DNA of 33,368 nt from Oculatellaceae cyanobacterium Prado106 (GTDB taxonomy: Bacteria > Cyanobacteriota > Cyanobacteriia > Elainellales > Elainellaceae), in the NCBI GenBank assembly GCA_025454315.1, contig JALOOP010000055.1:1-33368 (forward strand), written 5' to 3'. Shown in pieces: positions 8,338 to 16,485 of the stretch. Both the position numbers and the translations under genes were made by a program. Below the pieces are notes generated by a model. The model saw nothing but the letters and a program-made list of their open reading frames with translations, did not search any database and had not been told where the DNA came from. Every line of letters starts with the position of its first letter. Positions within the stretch are counted from its first letter, which is position 1.

Positions 8338-8449
8338 GGTTCGAGAGCTACAAGGTTCGAGAGTTATAAGGTTCGAGAGTTATAAGGTTCGAGAGTTATA
8401 AGGTTCGAGAGTTATAAGGTTCGAGAGTTATAAGGTTCGAGAGTTATAA
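8338..8449. repeat. 16-bp tandem array, seven units
   Basis: GGTTCGAGAG begins at 8338, 8354, 8370, 8386, 8402, 8418 and 8434, an exact 16-base register with unit GGTTCGAGAGTTATAA. The first unit differs at two bases (CTAC for TTAT); the rest are identical, which indicates recent expansion. There are no spacers, so it is not a CRISPR. Confidence 0.95.
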
Positions 8450-8563
8450 GGGCAAATTGCACATTTAATTAACGACCAGTTCAATAAGCCGCCAGATCAG
8501 CATAAGGAAAAGGAGCAGGATAGGTTGCAGGATCAATCTGCCAAACAAAATTTTCGATTTTGG

Positions 8564-8650
8564 TCTGACCGTTTGTCTGTCTGACCGTTTGTCTGACTGA
8601 CCGCTAACCTATTTGAACGCTTGTCTGTCCGAACGTTTGTCTGTCTGCAT
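8564..8650. repeat. Degenerate 16-bp tandem array, six units
   Basis: Units begin at 8564, 8580, 8596, 8612, 8628 and 8644 in an exact 16-base register. The first two read TCTGACCGTTTGTCTG or close to it and later units are diverged (TTTGAAC, TCCGAAC, TCTGCAT). It looks like an older version of the array 100 bases upstream, but with an unrelated unit. Confidence 0.8.
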
Positions 8651-8798
8651 TTCTGGAGGAGCTAAAGGAAACTTAGGCTCCCAAATTTCGTTTTGATGGG
8701 TCTGTTTGGGTGGGTTCGTTTCAATTTGAAACGGTGCCTATGTTTGGGGTTTGCATCTATCTCAACAATTTACGTGAATTTCAGCTTTGTCTGTTCTT

Positions 8799-11027
8799 AT
8801 GGAAACCAAAGATTATTCTGAAGAGATAGATGTTCAGCGGTACTGGCTCGTTCTTAAACGGCGCTGGTTGCCTGCTGCCGGTGTTTTAGCCTCGGTGGTT
8901 TCTCTGGCGACTGCCTTTGCACTGATGCAACAACCGGTTTATCGGGCGGAAGGACGGCTTTTAATTAAGTCGAGCCAAGCTTCTGCATTGACCGGATTAG
9001 GCGAAACCTTGGGTCAATTAGAAGCGCTGGGTGTACAAAATAGCCCCCTGGATACTCAGGTTGAAATTATTCGTTCAACCCCGATTGTCCAAGAGGTGAT
9101 CAAGTCTCTCAACTTGAGAAATGACCAGGGTGAACCCCTAGAGACTCAGATTCTAGTCAGTAAACTGAATATCCGAGGTGTTACGGGAACAGACGTGCTT
9201 CAGATTTCCTATGAGGATGAGAACCCTGAGCGCGCGTCAGAAGTCGTCAATAAGCTGATTGAGGTATTCCTCAAAAACAATGTTCAGGCCAACCGAGAAG
9301 AGGCGGTTACCGCTCGTGAGTTCATTCAGGAACAACTACCCAAGACAGAAACAGCGGTTCGGGATGCTGACTCTGCCCTCCGACGCTTCAAAGAAGACAA
9401 TCGCTTGGTTTCCCTAGAAGCAGAGGCGGGGCAAGCGGTCGAACTGATTGCCAATTTAGAAGGGCAGATTACCCAAACTCAGGCTTTGTTGGCGGATGCT
9501 AGTGCGCGATCGCAACAACTCCAAAGCCGCATGGGCATTGATTCCCGTGAAGCCATTGCGTTTGCATCATTGAGCCAAGCCCCTGCGGTACAAGAGGTGT
9601 TTGGACAACTTCAAGAGGTGCAAAGTCAACTCGCGGTTGAGCAAACCCGCTATCGCGCCGGACATCCCACCATCGTGGCTCTAGAGCGTCGGCAGGCGGC
9701 ACTCAACCAACTCCTCCAACAAAGAATTAGCCAGGTGGTTGGTAGCAATCAGGCGGTCACCTCTGGTGATCTCCAAATTGGCAGCTTACAGCAGCAGTTG
9801 ATTGCCCAATTTGTCACAGCAGAAGCCGATCGCATCGGGTTAAGCCGTCGGGTCGCAACCCTATCCAACGCTCAGACGCAATACAAGCAGCGAGCCGGAG
9901 TGCTGCCTCGATTAGAGCAAACCGAGCGAGAACTGGTTCGCCAACTGGAAGCGGCTCAGTCCACCTACGAAACCCTGCTTGCTCGACTCCAAGCCATTCA
10001 GATTGCCGAGAACCAAACCATTGGTAATGCCCGAGTCATTTCTCCCGCCTTGGCTCCCCTACATCCCGTTGGCCCCCTGAAAATTGTCATTTTGGGCGTT
10101 GGAGCTTTGACTGGGACTTTACTCGCGATCGCCACTGCCTTTGCCCTTGATTTGGCCGATCGATCCGTCAAAACGGTTAAAGAAGCAAGAGAAGTCTTTG
10201 GCTATACGCTGCTGGGCATCATCCCCACCTTTGGCAAAAACGGTAATATGACCACCTATGCTGGCAACTTGGATCAGCCTGTGCCGCGCGTGATTGTCAA
10301 GGATGCACCCCGCTCACCCATTGGCGATGCTTATCACATGCTGCAAGCCAACCTCAAGTTTCTAAGCTCTGACCATGAGCTAAGAACAGTGGTTGTCACC
10401 AGTTCGGTCAGCAACGAGGGACGCTCAGAAGTAGCCGCGAATCTGGCCGCTGCGATCGCCCAAGTCGGTCGGCGCGTGTTGCTCGTTGATGCCGATATGC
10501 GTCGTCCTGCCCAACATCACATCTGGGATTTGATGAATGTCGCTGGACTCAGCAATGTCATCGTCGATCAAGTCGCTCTAGATGCGGCGGTTCAGCAGGC
10601 CATGCCTAATCTTAGGGTTTTAACCTCTGGTGTCATGCCGCCCAACCCGATCGCCCTGCTCGACTCCAAGCGAATGGCCGCCCTCGTTGCCACCTTCGCC
10701 CGAGACTATGACTTTGTCATCTTTGACACGCCCCCCATGGCCGGAACCGCCGACTCCGCCGTTCTCGGTAAAATGGCCGATGGCACGCTCATGGTAGTGC
10801 GACCGGGTGTCCTAGATAATGCCAGCGCGATTTCAGCCAAGGAATTCGCCAAGCAGTCCGGCCAAAACATCTTGGGAATGGTCATCAACGGTGTTAATGT
10901 GCGCCACGAGCCGGACAGTTATTTTTACTATGCTGGCGAACATCCCGAAACCCAACCCACACCGGAGCCGCCATCCCGAGGCGCGGGGATTCCGTTTCGC
11001 TTGACGGGGAGACGCGATCGCTCCTAA
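8799..11027 (+). CDS. wzc: Wzc-like polysaccharide co-polymerase / BY-kinase with altered P-loop
   Basis: A 742-residue inner-membrane protein controlling polymer length and export. An N-terminal Wzz domain starts after the first membrane segment (about residues 24-44), then a long coiled-coil periplasmic part rich in Gln/Glu, a second membrane segment near 425-450, and a C-terminal BY-kinase domain. Walker A' LLVDADMRRP (D564, D566) and Walker B FVIFDTPP (D643) are intact. The P-loop, however, reads SSVSNEGRSE: the usual GKS/T lysine is arginine (R542) and the following threonine is glutamate. The tail has a short tyrosine cluster, YFYY (708-711), fewer than in typical Wzc. The ATG at 8799 is chosen over a TTG at 8787; neither has a clear ribosome site. 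It heads the export cluster, about 750 bases before the Wza-like gene. Catalytic activity is uncertain. Confidence 0.92.
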   Translation: METKDYSEEIDVQRYWLVLKRRWLPAAGVLASVVSLATAFALMQQPVYRAEGRLLIKSSQASALTGLGETLGQLEALGVQNSPLDTQVEIIRSTPIVQEVIKSLNLRNDQGEPLETQILVSKLNIRGVTGTDVLQISYEDENPERASEVVNKLIEVFLKNNVQANREEAVTAREFIQEQLPKTETAVRDADSALRRFKEDNRLVSLEAEAGQAVELIANLEGQITQTQALLADASARSQQLQSRMGIDSREAIAFASLSQAPAVQEVFGQLQEVQSQLAVEQTRYRAGHPTIVALERRQAALNQLLQQRISQVVGSNQAVTSGDLQIGSLQQQLIAQFVTAEADRIGLSRRVATLSNAQTQYKQRAGVLPRLEQTERELVRQLEAAQSTYETLLARLQAIQIAENQTIGNARVISPALAPLHPVGPLKIVILGVGALTGTLLAIATAFALDLADRSVKTVKEAREVFGYTLLGIIPTFGKNGNMTTYAGNLDQPVPRVIVKDAPRSPIGDAYHMLQANLKFLSSDHELRTVVVTSSVSNEGRSEVAANLAAAIAQVGRRVLLVDADMRRPAQHHIWDLMNVAGLSNVIVDQVALDAAVQQAMPNLRVLTSGVMPPNPIALLDSKRMAALVATFARDYDFVIFDTPPMAGTADSAVLGKMADGTLMVVRPGVLDNASAISAKEFAKQSGQNILGMVINGVNVRHEPDSYFYYAGEHPETQPTPEPPSRGAGIPFRLTGRRDRS

Positions 11028-11774
11028 TCGCATCCCATGCGGTACATGATCGTAGGATGCGTTACGCGCCGTTAGCGCATCCTACGGTTCTGTCCAAATT
11101 GTTCGATGAATCTCAAATGACTATTCTCCAGGCTCATTAAGTTTATCAACCGAAGAAATCATCTAACGATTCACCGCATATCCCCTGAAACATCCTATTT
11201 CTATCCGCTAAACTATCAACACTAATCATTTGAATAAGAGATATCTTTTGTTCTGGCTCATCAGGAATGTTTGTTCCGAGTTTTCCATCTCAGAAGTATG
11301 CTGATCATTTCCATTATTCATTCAAAATTATTAGGAGCCTGCATTTCATGGTTATGCTTGGTTGTCCTATCACTTGATCTCAACATTCATCTCAAGACTT
11401 GTCAGGTTGATTACGCAATATTGCTGTTGAATTGACATTGCGAATGGCGATCGAATGGGTTAAACTTCAAAGCTTTGAACCTGATTTTATTTTCTGTGTA
11501 TTTCCCCTCCTGAGCGGATTACGTCGGTCTTATTCTTCTTGGGCTGAGGGTTGATGTCATCCCGTTTTGGCGAACTTTGTCCATCCTCAGAGAATCAAAA
11601 GAGAATCAAAAGAGCATCAAGATTTTCATCTGAATTAGGGTTTAAAAGGAATTAGAAGGTTTAGAAGGAATTGATCAGTTCGACCCTTTTCTAATCCGTT
11701 GAGCATCGGCTGTTGATGAATTGGCTTTTGAATTAAAACTTTTCCAGAATCTTTACTTGCTTAACTCAGAACTT
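11028..11774. other. Intergenic region between Wzc-like and Wza-like genes
   Basis: About 750 bases with no coding frame recognised. It starts with a strong palindrome (11051-11086) and contains a short direct repeat, GAGAATCAAAA twice (about 11590-11612). The gap suggests the export gene may have its own promoter, which could not be pinpointed. Confidence 0.55.
11051..11086. repeat. Palindromic GTAGGATGCG repeat, possible terminator
   Basis: CGTAGGATGCG (11051-11061) pairs perfectly with CGCATCCTACG (11076-11086) over a 14-base loop, 24 bases after the kinase stop codon. No U-tract follows, so it looks like the dispersed GTAGGATGCG palindrome seen in many bacterial genomes, although it could also stop or stabilise the transcript. 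Confidence 0.75.
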
Positions 11775-12986
11775 ATGCTGAATTCTTTCGGTTTGTGGCA
11801 GACTTTGCGATCGCTCCCTCTCCTCTCCTCTGCTTTACTGTTCACCCCTGTCACAATCACAATTACAACAGTCACAACTATCACAATCACAACCGAATCT
11901 GCCTTGGCTCAGGTTGATCCCTCCCGTAGAATGGAAGATCTGCCTGCCCAACCCCTACCCAGAGCCAACCCTAGCGCGCCCAGTCCAGCAAGTCCCGTTC
12001 CGCCATCCGTTGCGCCATCCGTTGCGCCCCGTCGTGGTATTGGCGATCGCACTCCCTCTAATTCAACGGCAACGGTTCAGTCTGGCTATTTGCTAGGGGC
12101 TGGCGATCAAATTGAGATTACCGTTTTTGGATATGAGGAATATAACGGACCGCGTACCGTTCTTCCCGATGGATCGGTGACTGTGCCCCTGGCCGGATCG
12201 GTGATGGCCGCTGGCAAAACTGCCGATCAGTTCGCCGCAGAATTAACGGCTCGGCTCCAGCCTTTCCTGGTCGATCCCTATGTTACGGTCAGTCTTGCTT
12301 TGCTTCGTCCCATCACCGTCAATATCGCTGGAGAAGTCTATCGCCCAGGCCCTGTCCAACTCCAGAGCCTGTCCACCCAGGAAATTACGAATCCGCAAAA
12401 TGAAATCCAATCCCCAACTTTGAGCGTGGCGCTAACACGGGCAGGCGGCATTACCCAAAATGCAGATATTCGCCAAGTGGTGGTTCGCCGTCAGCAGGCT
12501 GATGGCACTGTTCAACCGATGACCCTGAACCTGTGGGAGTCGATTCGTTCAGAGAATGGCGTGCCGGATCTGGTGTTGCAGGATGGGGATTCCATTTTTA
12601 TTCCCCGAGTTGCTGCTAACGATACGACGATTGATCGGCGTCTTGTTTCCCAGTCCAGTTATGCGCCATCCACCGTGCGAGTGCGGGTGGTAGGCGAGGT
12701 CAATGCCCCAGGTGAAGTGCAAGTGCCGCCCAATAGCTCGATTTCGAGTGCAGTGGCGATCGCCGGTGGCCCCACGGAAGATGCTCGGCTAAGCGAAGTC
12801 GCCTTTGTCCGAATGGGCGAAACCGGAGAGATTGAGCGCGAAATGATCGACCTTCGTAACCTCACCGATACCTACCAAATTCAAGACGGCGATGTGGTGA
12901 TTGTGCCCAAGCGGGGTTCATCCTCGTTTATTGATTTTGCCGGTCGGGTCTTGAGTCCGCTGGGCATCTTTTTTAATCTTTTCTAA
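11775..12986 (+). CDS. wza: Wza-like polysaccharide export protein with SLBB domains
   Basis: A 403-residue exported protein. The start at ATG 11775 gives a signal peptide (MLNSFGLWQTLRSLPLLSSA...) ending ESALA-QV; an upstream TTG at 11721 would precede it by 18 residues and is less likely. There is no lipobox cysteine, so it is probably not lipidated as E. coli Wza is. A Pro/Ser-rich linker follows, then the Poly_export domain (GYLLGAGDQIEITVFGYEEY, LPDGSVTVPLAGSV) and at least two SLBB domains (VNIAGEVYRPGPVQL; VRVVGEVNAPGEVQVP). It should form the outer-membrane or periplasmic channel that works with the Wzc-like protein. The signal peptide contains an odd Thr/Ile run, TITITTVTTITITT, encoded by ACAATC/ACAACT repeats. 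The family is certain. Confidence 0.93.
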   Translation: MLNSFGLWQTLRSLPLLSSALLFTPVTITITTVTTITITTESALAQVDPSRRMEDLPAQPLPRANPSAPSPASPVPPSVAPSVAPRRGIGDRTPSNSTATVQSGYLLGAGDQIEITVFGYEEYNGPRTVLPDGSVTVPLAGSVMAAGKTADQFAAELTARLQPFLVDPYVTVSLALLRPITVNIAGEVYRPGPVQLQSLSTQEITNPQNEIQSPTLSVALTRAGGITQNADIRQVVVRRQQADGTVQPMTLNLWESIRSENGVPDLVLQDGDSIFIPRVAANDTTIDRRLVSQSSYAPSTVRVRVVGEVNAPGEVQVPPNSSISSAVAIAGGPTEDARLSEVAFVRMGETGEIEREMIDLRNLTDTYQIQDGDVVIVPKRGSSSFIDFAGRVLSPLGIFFNLF

Positions 12987-13048
12987 TCTCTTTTAATCTT
13001 TTCTAATCTCTTTCAATAACCATTCCGTCTCAAATTCACCATGGTGTC

Positions 13049-15151
13049 ATGATCCAGTATTTGACTAAATTTCTGTACGTATTAGGAGATGCAAAGGGGA
13101 AACTATTCCTTTTGTTGGCTCTATTCATCCTGGTTTCTGTGATGGAAGCCTTTGGAATTGGTTTGGTGGGGCCTTTTCTGTGGGTCGCCTCAAATCCAGA
13201 ATCACTGCGTCAGGTTGCCCTACTGGATCACCTCTATACCTTCGTCGGTGCGCCCTCCAACGAGCAGTTTATCCTGATTCTAGGGCTGCTGCTGGTTGCG
13301 CTATTCTGCATCAAATCGCTGCTTTATTATTTTGCGCGGGCTTACATCTATCGCTTTAGCTTTCACCAGCAGGGCAGACTGATTACTCGACTGCTAGATA
13401 CCTATCTGTCTGTTCCCTATACCTTCTACTTGACCCGAGATACGGGCAGCATCATCAAAAATATCATTGTCGAGGCACAGGGGTTCTGCTATCGTTCCAT
13501 GCTGCCCCTGCTGGAAGCAACGGCCAATGCGATTACTACGCTATGTTTGATTGCACTTCTGGCCAAAGCCGATATGCTGCTCTTGGTGATGATCCTTGCC
13601 GTTTTGTTGCCATTGTTTCTGTTGTTCTATCAACTCCGCAATCGAGTACGACAATGGGGCAAGGATGAGTCCGAAGCCTATCATGGCATGATCCAAGTCA
13701 TTAACCATAGCTTAGGTGGCATCAAAGAAACCTTTGTCATTGGCTGCAAGCCCTACTTTCAGGAGCAGATGGATCGGCAGGTCACCCGCTATGCCAATGC
13801 TGCCAGTAAGGTTTTGACGTTTCAGATTTTGCCTCGCATTTCTCTAGAAACTTGTCTCATTGCCTTCCTAGTTTTATTTGTTTCGGTCTATCAAATTTTC
13901 TTTCAGCAAGACAGCGATCATCTGATTTCAATTTTGAGCGTTTTTGCCGTTGCGTCGATCCGGCTGATGCCAGCGGCTAGCCAGTCATTAGGGGCGATCG
14001 GCCAAATTCAAAGCGGTCGTCACGCGCTCGATTTGCTCTACACCGACCTCAAGACCGTTCCCCAACTGGTCAAACCCGAGGCCGCTCATCGCCCCTCCGT
14101 ATCCACACAGAAGTTCTTCGATCCATTCATCGATCCATCCTTCAACGATTCACCCAAGAATCAATCCAAGAACCAATCCAAGAATCAATTTAAGGATCAA
14201 CCCAAGGATCAATCCGAGTGGCATTCTAAACGTCATTCCAAAGATTCATCCCCAAGTTCACGCAAAGATTCATCCTCAAGTTCATCGAGAGCTTTATCCA
14301 AAAATTCAGTCAAGGATTCCCTTAAGCGACGACTCCGGGGCAAGGCTCAAGCCCCTCTCGCGGATGCTCAACTTGCGGATGTTCGAGCGATCGCCCCTCC
14401 CTCCCCATCCCCCACTCCACCAACCATCCAGTCCTTTCCTTTCAAACATAGCGTTGACCTTCGAGGGGTGACCTATCATTACCCAGGCATCACACAAAAT
14501 GCGATCGAAGATATTTCCCTGCACATTCCCAAAGGCCAGTCGATCGCCTTCATTGGCAAGTCTGGAGCCGGGAAGACCACACTAGTCGATGTCATTCTGG
14601 GACTTCTAGAAGCGACACAAGGCGATATTTTTGTAGATGGTCAATCGATTTATCAAAATGTCCGAGCATGGCAAAACCTGGTGGGCTACATTCCCCAATC
14701 CATCTTCCTGGCCGATGAATCCATCGAAAAAAACATTGCCTTTGGAGTACCGGACGATCGCATTGATCCCCAGCGGATTGACCAAGTTATCCATGCCGCG
14801 CAACTCACTGAACTCATCGAGCATCTGCCTGAAGGTTTAAAGACCGAAGTGGGAGAACGAGGCGTTAGGCTCTCGGGTGGCCAACGGCAGCGCATTGGCA
14901 TTGCTCGGGCACTCTACCACGAACGGGAAATCCTGGTGTTAGATGAAGCCACAGCCGCACTCGATCAGGAAACTGAAAGATTGGTCAGTGATGCGATTCA
15001 ATCCTTGAGCGGTTCAAAAACCCTGATTATCATTGCTCACCGTCTATCGACGATTCAACAATGCGATCGCATCTACCTCCTAGAACGAGGCCGGATTGTT
15101 CAGGCAGGCAGCTATCTAGAGGTGGTGGGTGAAGAATCGGTGGTTGGTTAA
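13049..15151 (+). CDS. ABC transporter, PglK/MsbA-like flippase with a repeat-rich linker
   Basis: A 700-residue half-transporter, membrane domain then ATPase. Residues 1-340 carry about six membrane segments, including VMEAFGIGLVGPFL, a typical opening of PglK-like flippases. The ATPase (about 465-700) has Walker A GKSGAGKTT (503-511), Q-loop GYIPQSIFL, signature LSGGQRQR (608-615), Walker B ILVLDEATAALD (D632, E633) and the H-loop IIIAHRLST, so it should be active. Between the domains lies a 110-residue hydrophilic linker rich in Lys, Ser, Gln and Asp, built partly from a 12-bp DNA array (14156-14251) and absent from ordinary family members of about 590 residues. No MOP-type Wzx flippase is seen in the window, so this protein is the best candidate to move the lipid-linked oligosaccharide across the membrane. 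It starts 62 bases after the export gene. Confidence 0.9.
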   Translation: MIQYLTKFLYVLGDAKGKLFLLLALFILVSVMEAFGIGLVGPFLWVASNPESLRQVALLDHLYTFVGAPSNEQFILILGLLLVALFCIKSLLYYFARAYIYRFSFHQQGRLITRLLDTYLSVPYTFYLTRDTGSIIKNIIVEAQGFCYRSMLPLLEATANAITTLCLIALLAKADMLLLVMILAVLLPLFLLFYQLRNRVRQWGKDESEAYHGMIQVINHSLGGIKETFVIGCKPYFQEQMDRQVTRYANAASKVLTFQILPRISLETCLIAFLVLFVSVYQIFFQQDSDHLISILSVFAVASIRLMPAASQSLGAIGQIQSGRHALDLLYTDLKTVPQLVKPEAAHRPSVSTQKFFDPFIDPSFNDSPKNQSKNQSKNQFKDQPKDQSEWHSKRHSKDSSPSSRKDSSSSSSRALSKNSVKDSLKRRLRGKAQAPLADAQLADVRAIAPPSPSPTPPTIQSFPFKHSVDLRGVTYHYPGITQNAIEDISLHIPKGQSIAFIGKSGAGKTTLVDVILGLLEATQGDIFVDGQSIYQNVRAWQNLVGYIPQSIFLADESIEKNIAFGVPDDRIDPQRIDQVIHAAQLTELIEHLPEGLKTEVGERGVRLSGGQRQRIGIARALYHEREILVLDEATAALDQETERLVSDAIQSLSGSKTLIIIAHRLSTIQQCDRIYLLERGRIVQAGSYLEVVGEESVVG
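14156..14251 (+). repeat. 12-bp in-frame tandem array inside the ABC transporter gene
   Basis: Units start every 12 bases from 14156 to 14240 (AAGAATCAATCC, AAGAACCAATCC, AAGAATCAATTT, AAGGATCAACCC, AAGGATCAATCC, then three diverged units), encoding KNQS-like tetrapeptides. The period keeps the reading frame. Confidence 0.9.
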
Positions 15152-15170
15152 GCTGTTGATTGGCGAAGCT

Positions 15171-15312
15171 TGGGATTGACAAGGTTTGGGATTGACAAGG
15201 TTTGGGATTGACAAGGTTTGGGATTGACAAGGTTTGGGATTGACAAGGTTTGGGATTGGCGAATTTTGGGATTGACGAATTTTGGGATTGGCGAATTTTA
15301 GGGTTAGTCAAG
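15171..15312. repeat. 16-bp tandem array, nine units
   Basis: TGGGATTG begins at 15171, 15187, 15203, 15219, 15235, 15251, 15267 and 15283, with a diverged ninth unit at 15299: an exact 16-base register. The first five units are TGGGATTGACAAGGTT, and later ones change to TGGGATTGRCGAATTT, so sequence blocks shift along the array. It lies between the ABC transporter and the next glycosyltransferase. Confidence 0.95.
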
Positions 15313-15423
15313 TTTGTGTTTCGCTAAGCTGCTTAACGTGAAGCGATCGCCAGAGAAATTCGGACGTTCAATGGATCGAAACATGGATCAAACTTTAGGG
15401 AAGAACGGTGTGAGGATAGAAGA

Positions 15424-16485
15424 ATGTCTGAGTATCCATCGCTTGAGTATCAATCACCTGAATACCAATTCTCTAAGGAGCAATTAAAGGATCAATTCTC
15501 TGAATATCAATCCTTTGAATCCCAATTTTCTCAGGATCAACCCTCTGAATATCAATTAAAGACTCCGGTTGTATTCGTTATTTTCAAACGGGTTGAGACC
15601 ACAGAGCGGGTCTTTCAAGCAATTCGGCAGGCGCGTCCTGCTCAACTCTTTGTCATCGCCGATGGGGCAAGACCCGATCGCACTGGCGAACTAGAAAAAT
15701 GCATAGCGACTCGCGCCATCCTCGAACAGGTTGACTGGGACTGTGAAGTGCTGAAGGACTATTCTGCGGTCAATCTGGGCTGTGGTCGCCGCTTGCCAAC
15801 CGGGTTGGACTGGGTTTTTAGCCAGGTCGAATCGGCGATTATCTTAGAAGATGACTGTGTGCCCCACCCCAGTTTCTTTCGCTTCTGTGACGAACTGCTC
15901 GATCGCTATCGCAACGACACCCGTATTACTTCAATATCCGGTCAAAATGTCCAAATGGGGCGATCGCGAACCGCCGATAGTTACTACTTCTCCCGTTATA
16001 ATCACTGCTGGGGATGGGCGACCTGGAAACGCGCCTGGAAACACTTTGACCCATCCATGACCCTATGGCCGGAGGTCAAGCAGCAAAATCTGCTGCACCA
16101 CATTCTTCAAGATGACAGCGCTGTTCGCTATTGGACTCGCCAATTCGATCAACTCTATCGCGGTGAATTGACCACCGTTTGGGACTACCAGTGGACCTTT
16201 GCCTGCTGGCTGCAAAGTGGGCTTGGCATTCTTCCCAATGTCAATCTCATTTCCAACATTGGATCTGGCCTCGACTCCACCCATTTTGTGGAAGGCAGCG
16301 ATTCCTTCACCCATCTGCCCACAGCGGCGATCGAGTTCCCCCTCCGTCACCCTCCCTTTGTCGTTCGTCAAACCGAGGCCGACGCTTTCACCCATCAAAC
16401 CCTTTTTCACCAATCTATCCTCGAACGTCTACAAAAACGTCTGCAAAAACAACTGCAAAAACAACTGGCAAACACGCTCCCATGA
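15424..16485 (+). CDS. HlpA-like / GNT-I-like glycosyltransferase with repeat-encoded ends
   Basis: A 353-residue cytoplasmic glycosyltransferase. The core (about residues 47-300) shows TPVVFVIFKRVETTERVFQA, FVIADGARPDR, VNLGCGRRLPTGLDWVF and SAIILEDDCVPHPSFFRFC, where EDDC is the metal-binding acidic motif of this GT-A group often annotated as hemolytic protein HlpA-like. HCWGWATWKRAW is another family hallmark. The first 46 residues are not part of the fold: they are (S/P)EYQ(F/S)-type pentapeptides made by a 15-bp array, and the C-terminus has a (LQKQ) repeat. The ATG at 15424 has GAGGATAGAAG upstream and no internal start lies closer to the core, so the repeat is probably translated. Its stop overlaps the next start as ATGA, indicating translational coupling. 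The sugar is unknown. Confidence 0.85.
   Translation: MSEYPSLEYQSPEYQFSKEQLKDQFSEYQSFESQFSQDQPSEYQLKTPVVFVIFKRVETTERVFQAIRQARPAQLFVIADGARPDRTGELEKCIATRAILEQVDWDCEVLKDYSAVNLGCGRRLPTGLDWVFSQVESAIILEDDCVPHPSFFRFCDELLDRYRNDTRITSISGQNVQMGRSRTADSYYFSRYNHCWGWATWKRAWKHFDPSMTLWPEVKQQNLLHHILQDDSAVRYWTRQFDQLYRGELTTVWDYQWTFACWLQSGLGILPNVNLISNIGSGLDSTHFVEGSDSFTHLPTAAIEFPLRHPPFVVRQTEADAFTHQTLFHQSILERLQKRLQKQLQKQLANTLP
15430..15558 (+). repeat. 15-bp in-frame tandem array at the 5' end of a glycosyltransferase gene
   Basis: Positions 15430, 15445, 15460, 15475, 15487, 15502, 15517, 15532 and 15547 begin GAGTAT/GAATAT-like units. The spacing is 15 bases throughout except one 12-base step, so all units keep the frame. 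Confidence 0.85.

Larger units (their letters stand above)
6637..8798. other. 2.2 kb divergent intergenic region with many repeats
   Basis: No frame with recognisable protein content was seen on either strand; short frames near 7567-7882 lack ribosome sites and motifs. As the divergent space between the minus-strand GT2 gene and the plus-strand export cluster, it should contain promoters for both. It holds a 14-bp array (7144-7198), a 27-bp direct repeat (7473-7527), inverted repeats (7949-7970 and 8093-8119), two 16-bp arrays (8338-8449 and 8564-8650), and a small CCCTGA/TCAGGG hairpin (6916-6930). Confidence 0.6.

Noticed and set aside
8338-8449. CRISPR array or tRNA-like T-arm (GGTTCGA) cluster
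   Set aside because: Repeats are contiguous with no spacers, and there is no acceptor or anticodon stem around the GGTTCGA motif.
15030-15311. Minus-strand protein of IPNLVNPK-like repeats
   Set aside because: It is a frame through the 16-bp intergenic array and the antisense of the ABC transporter end, with no ribosome site.
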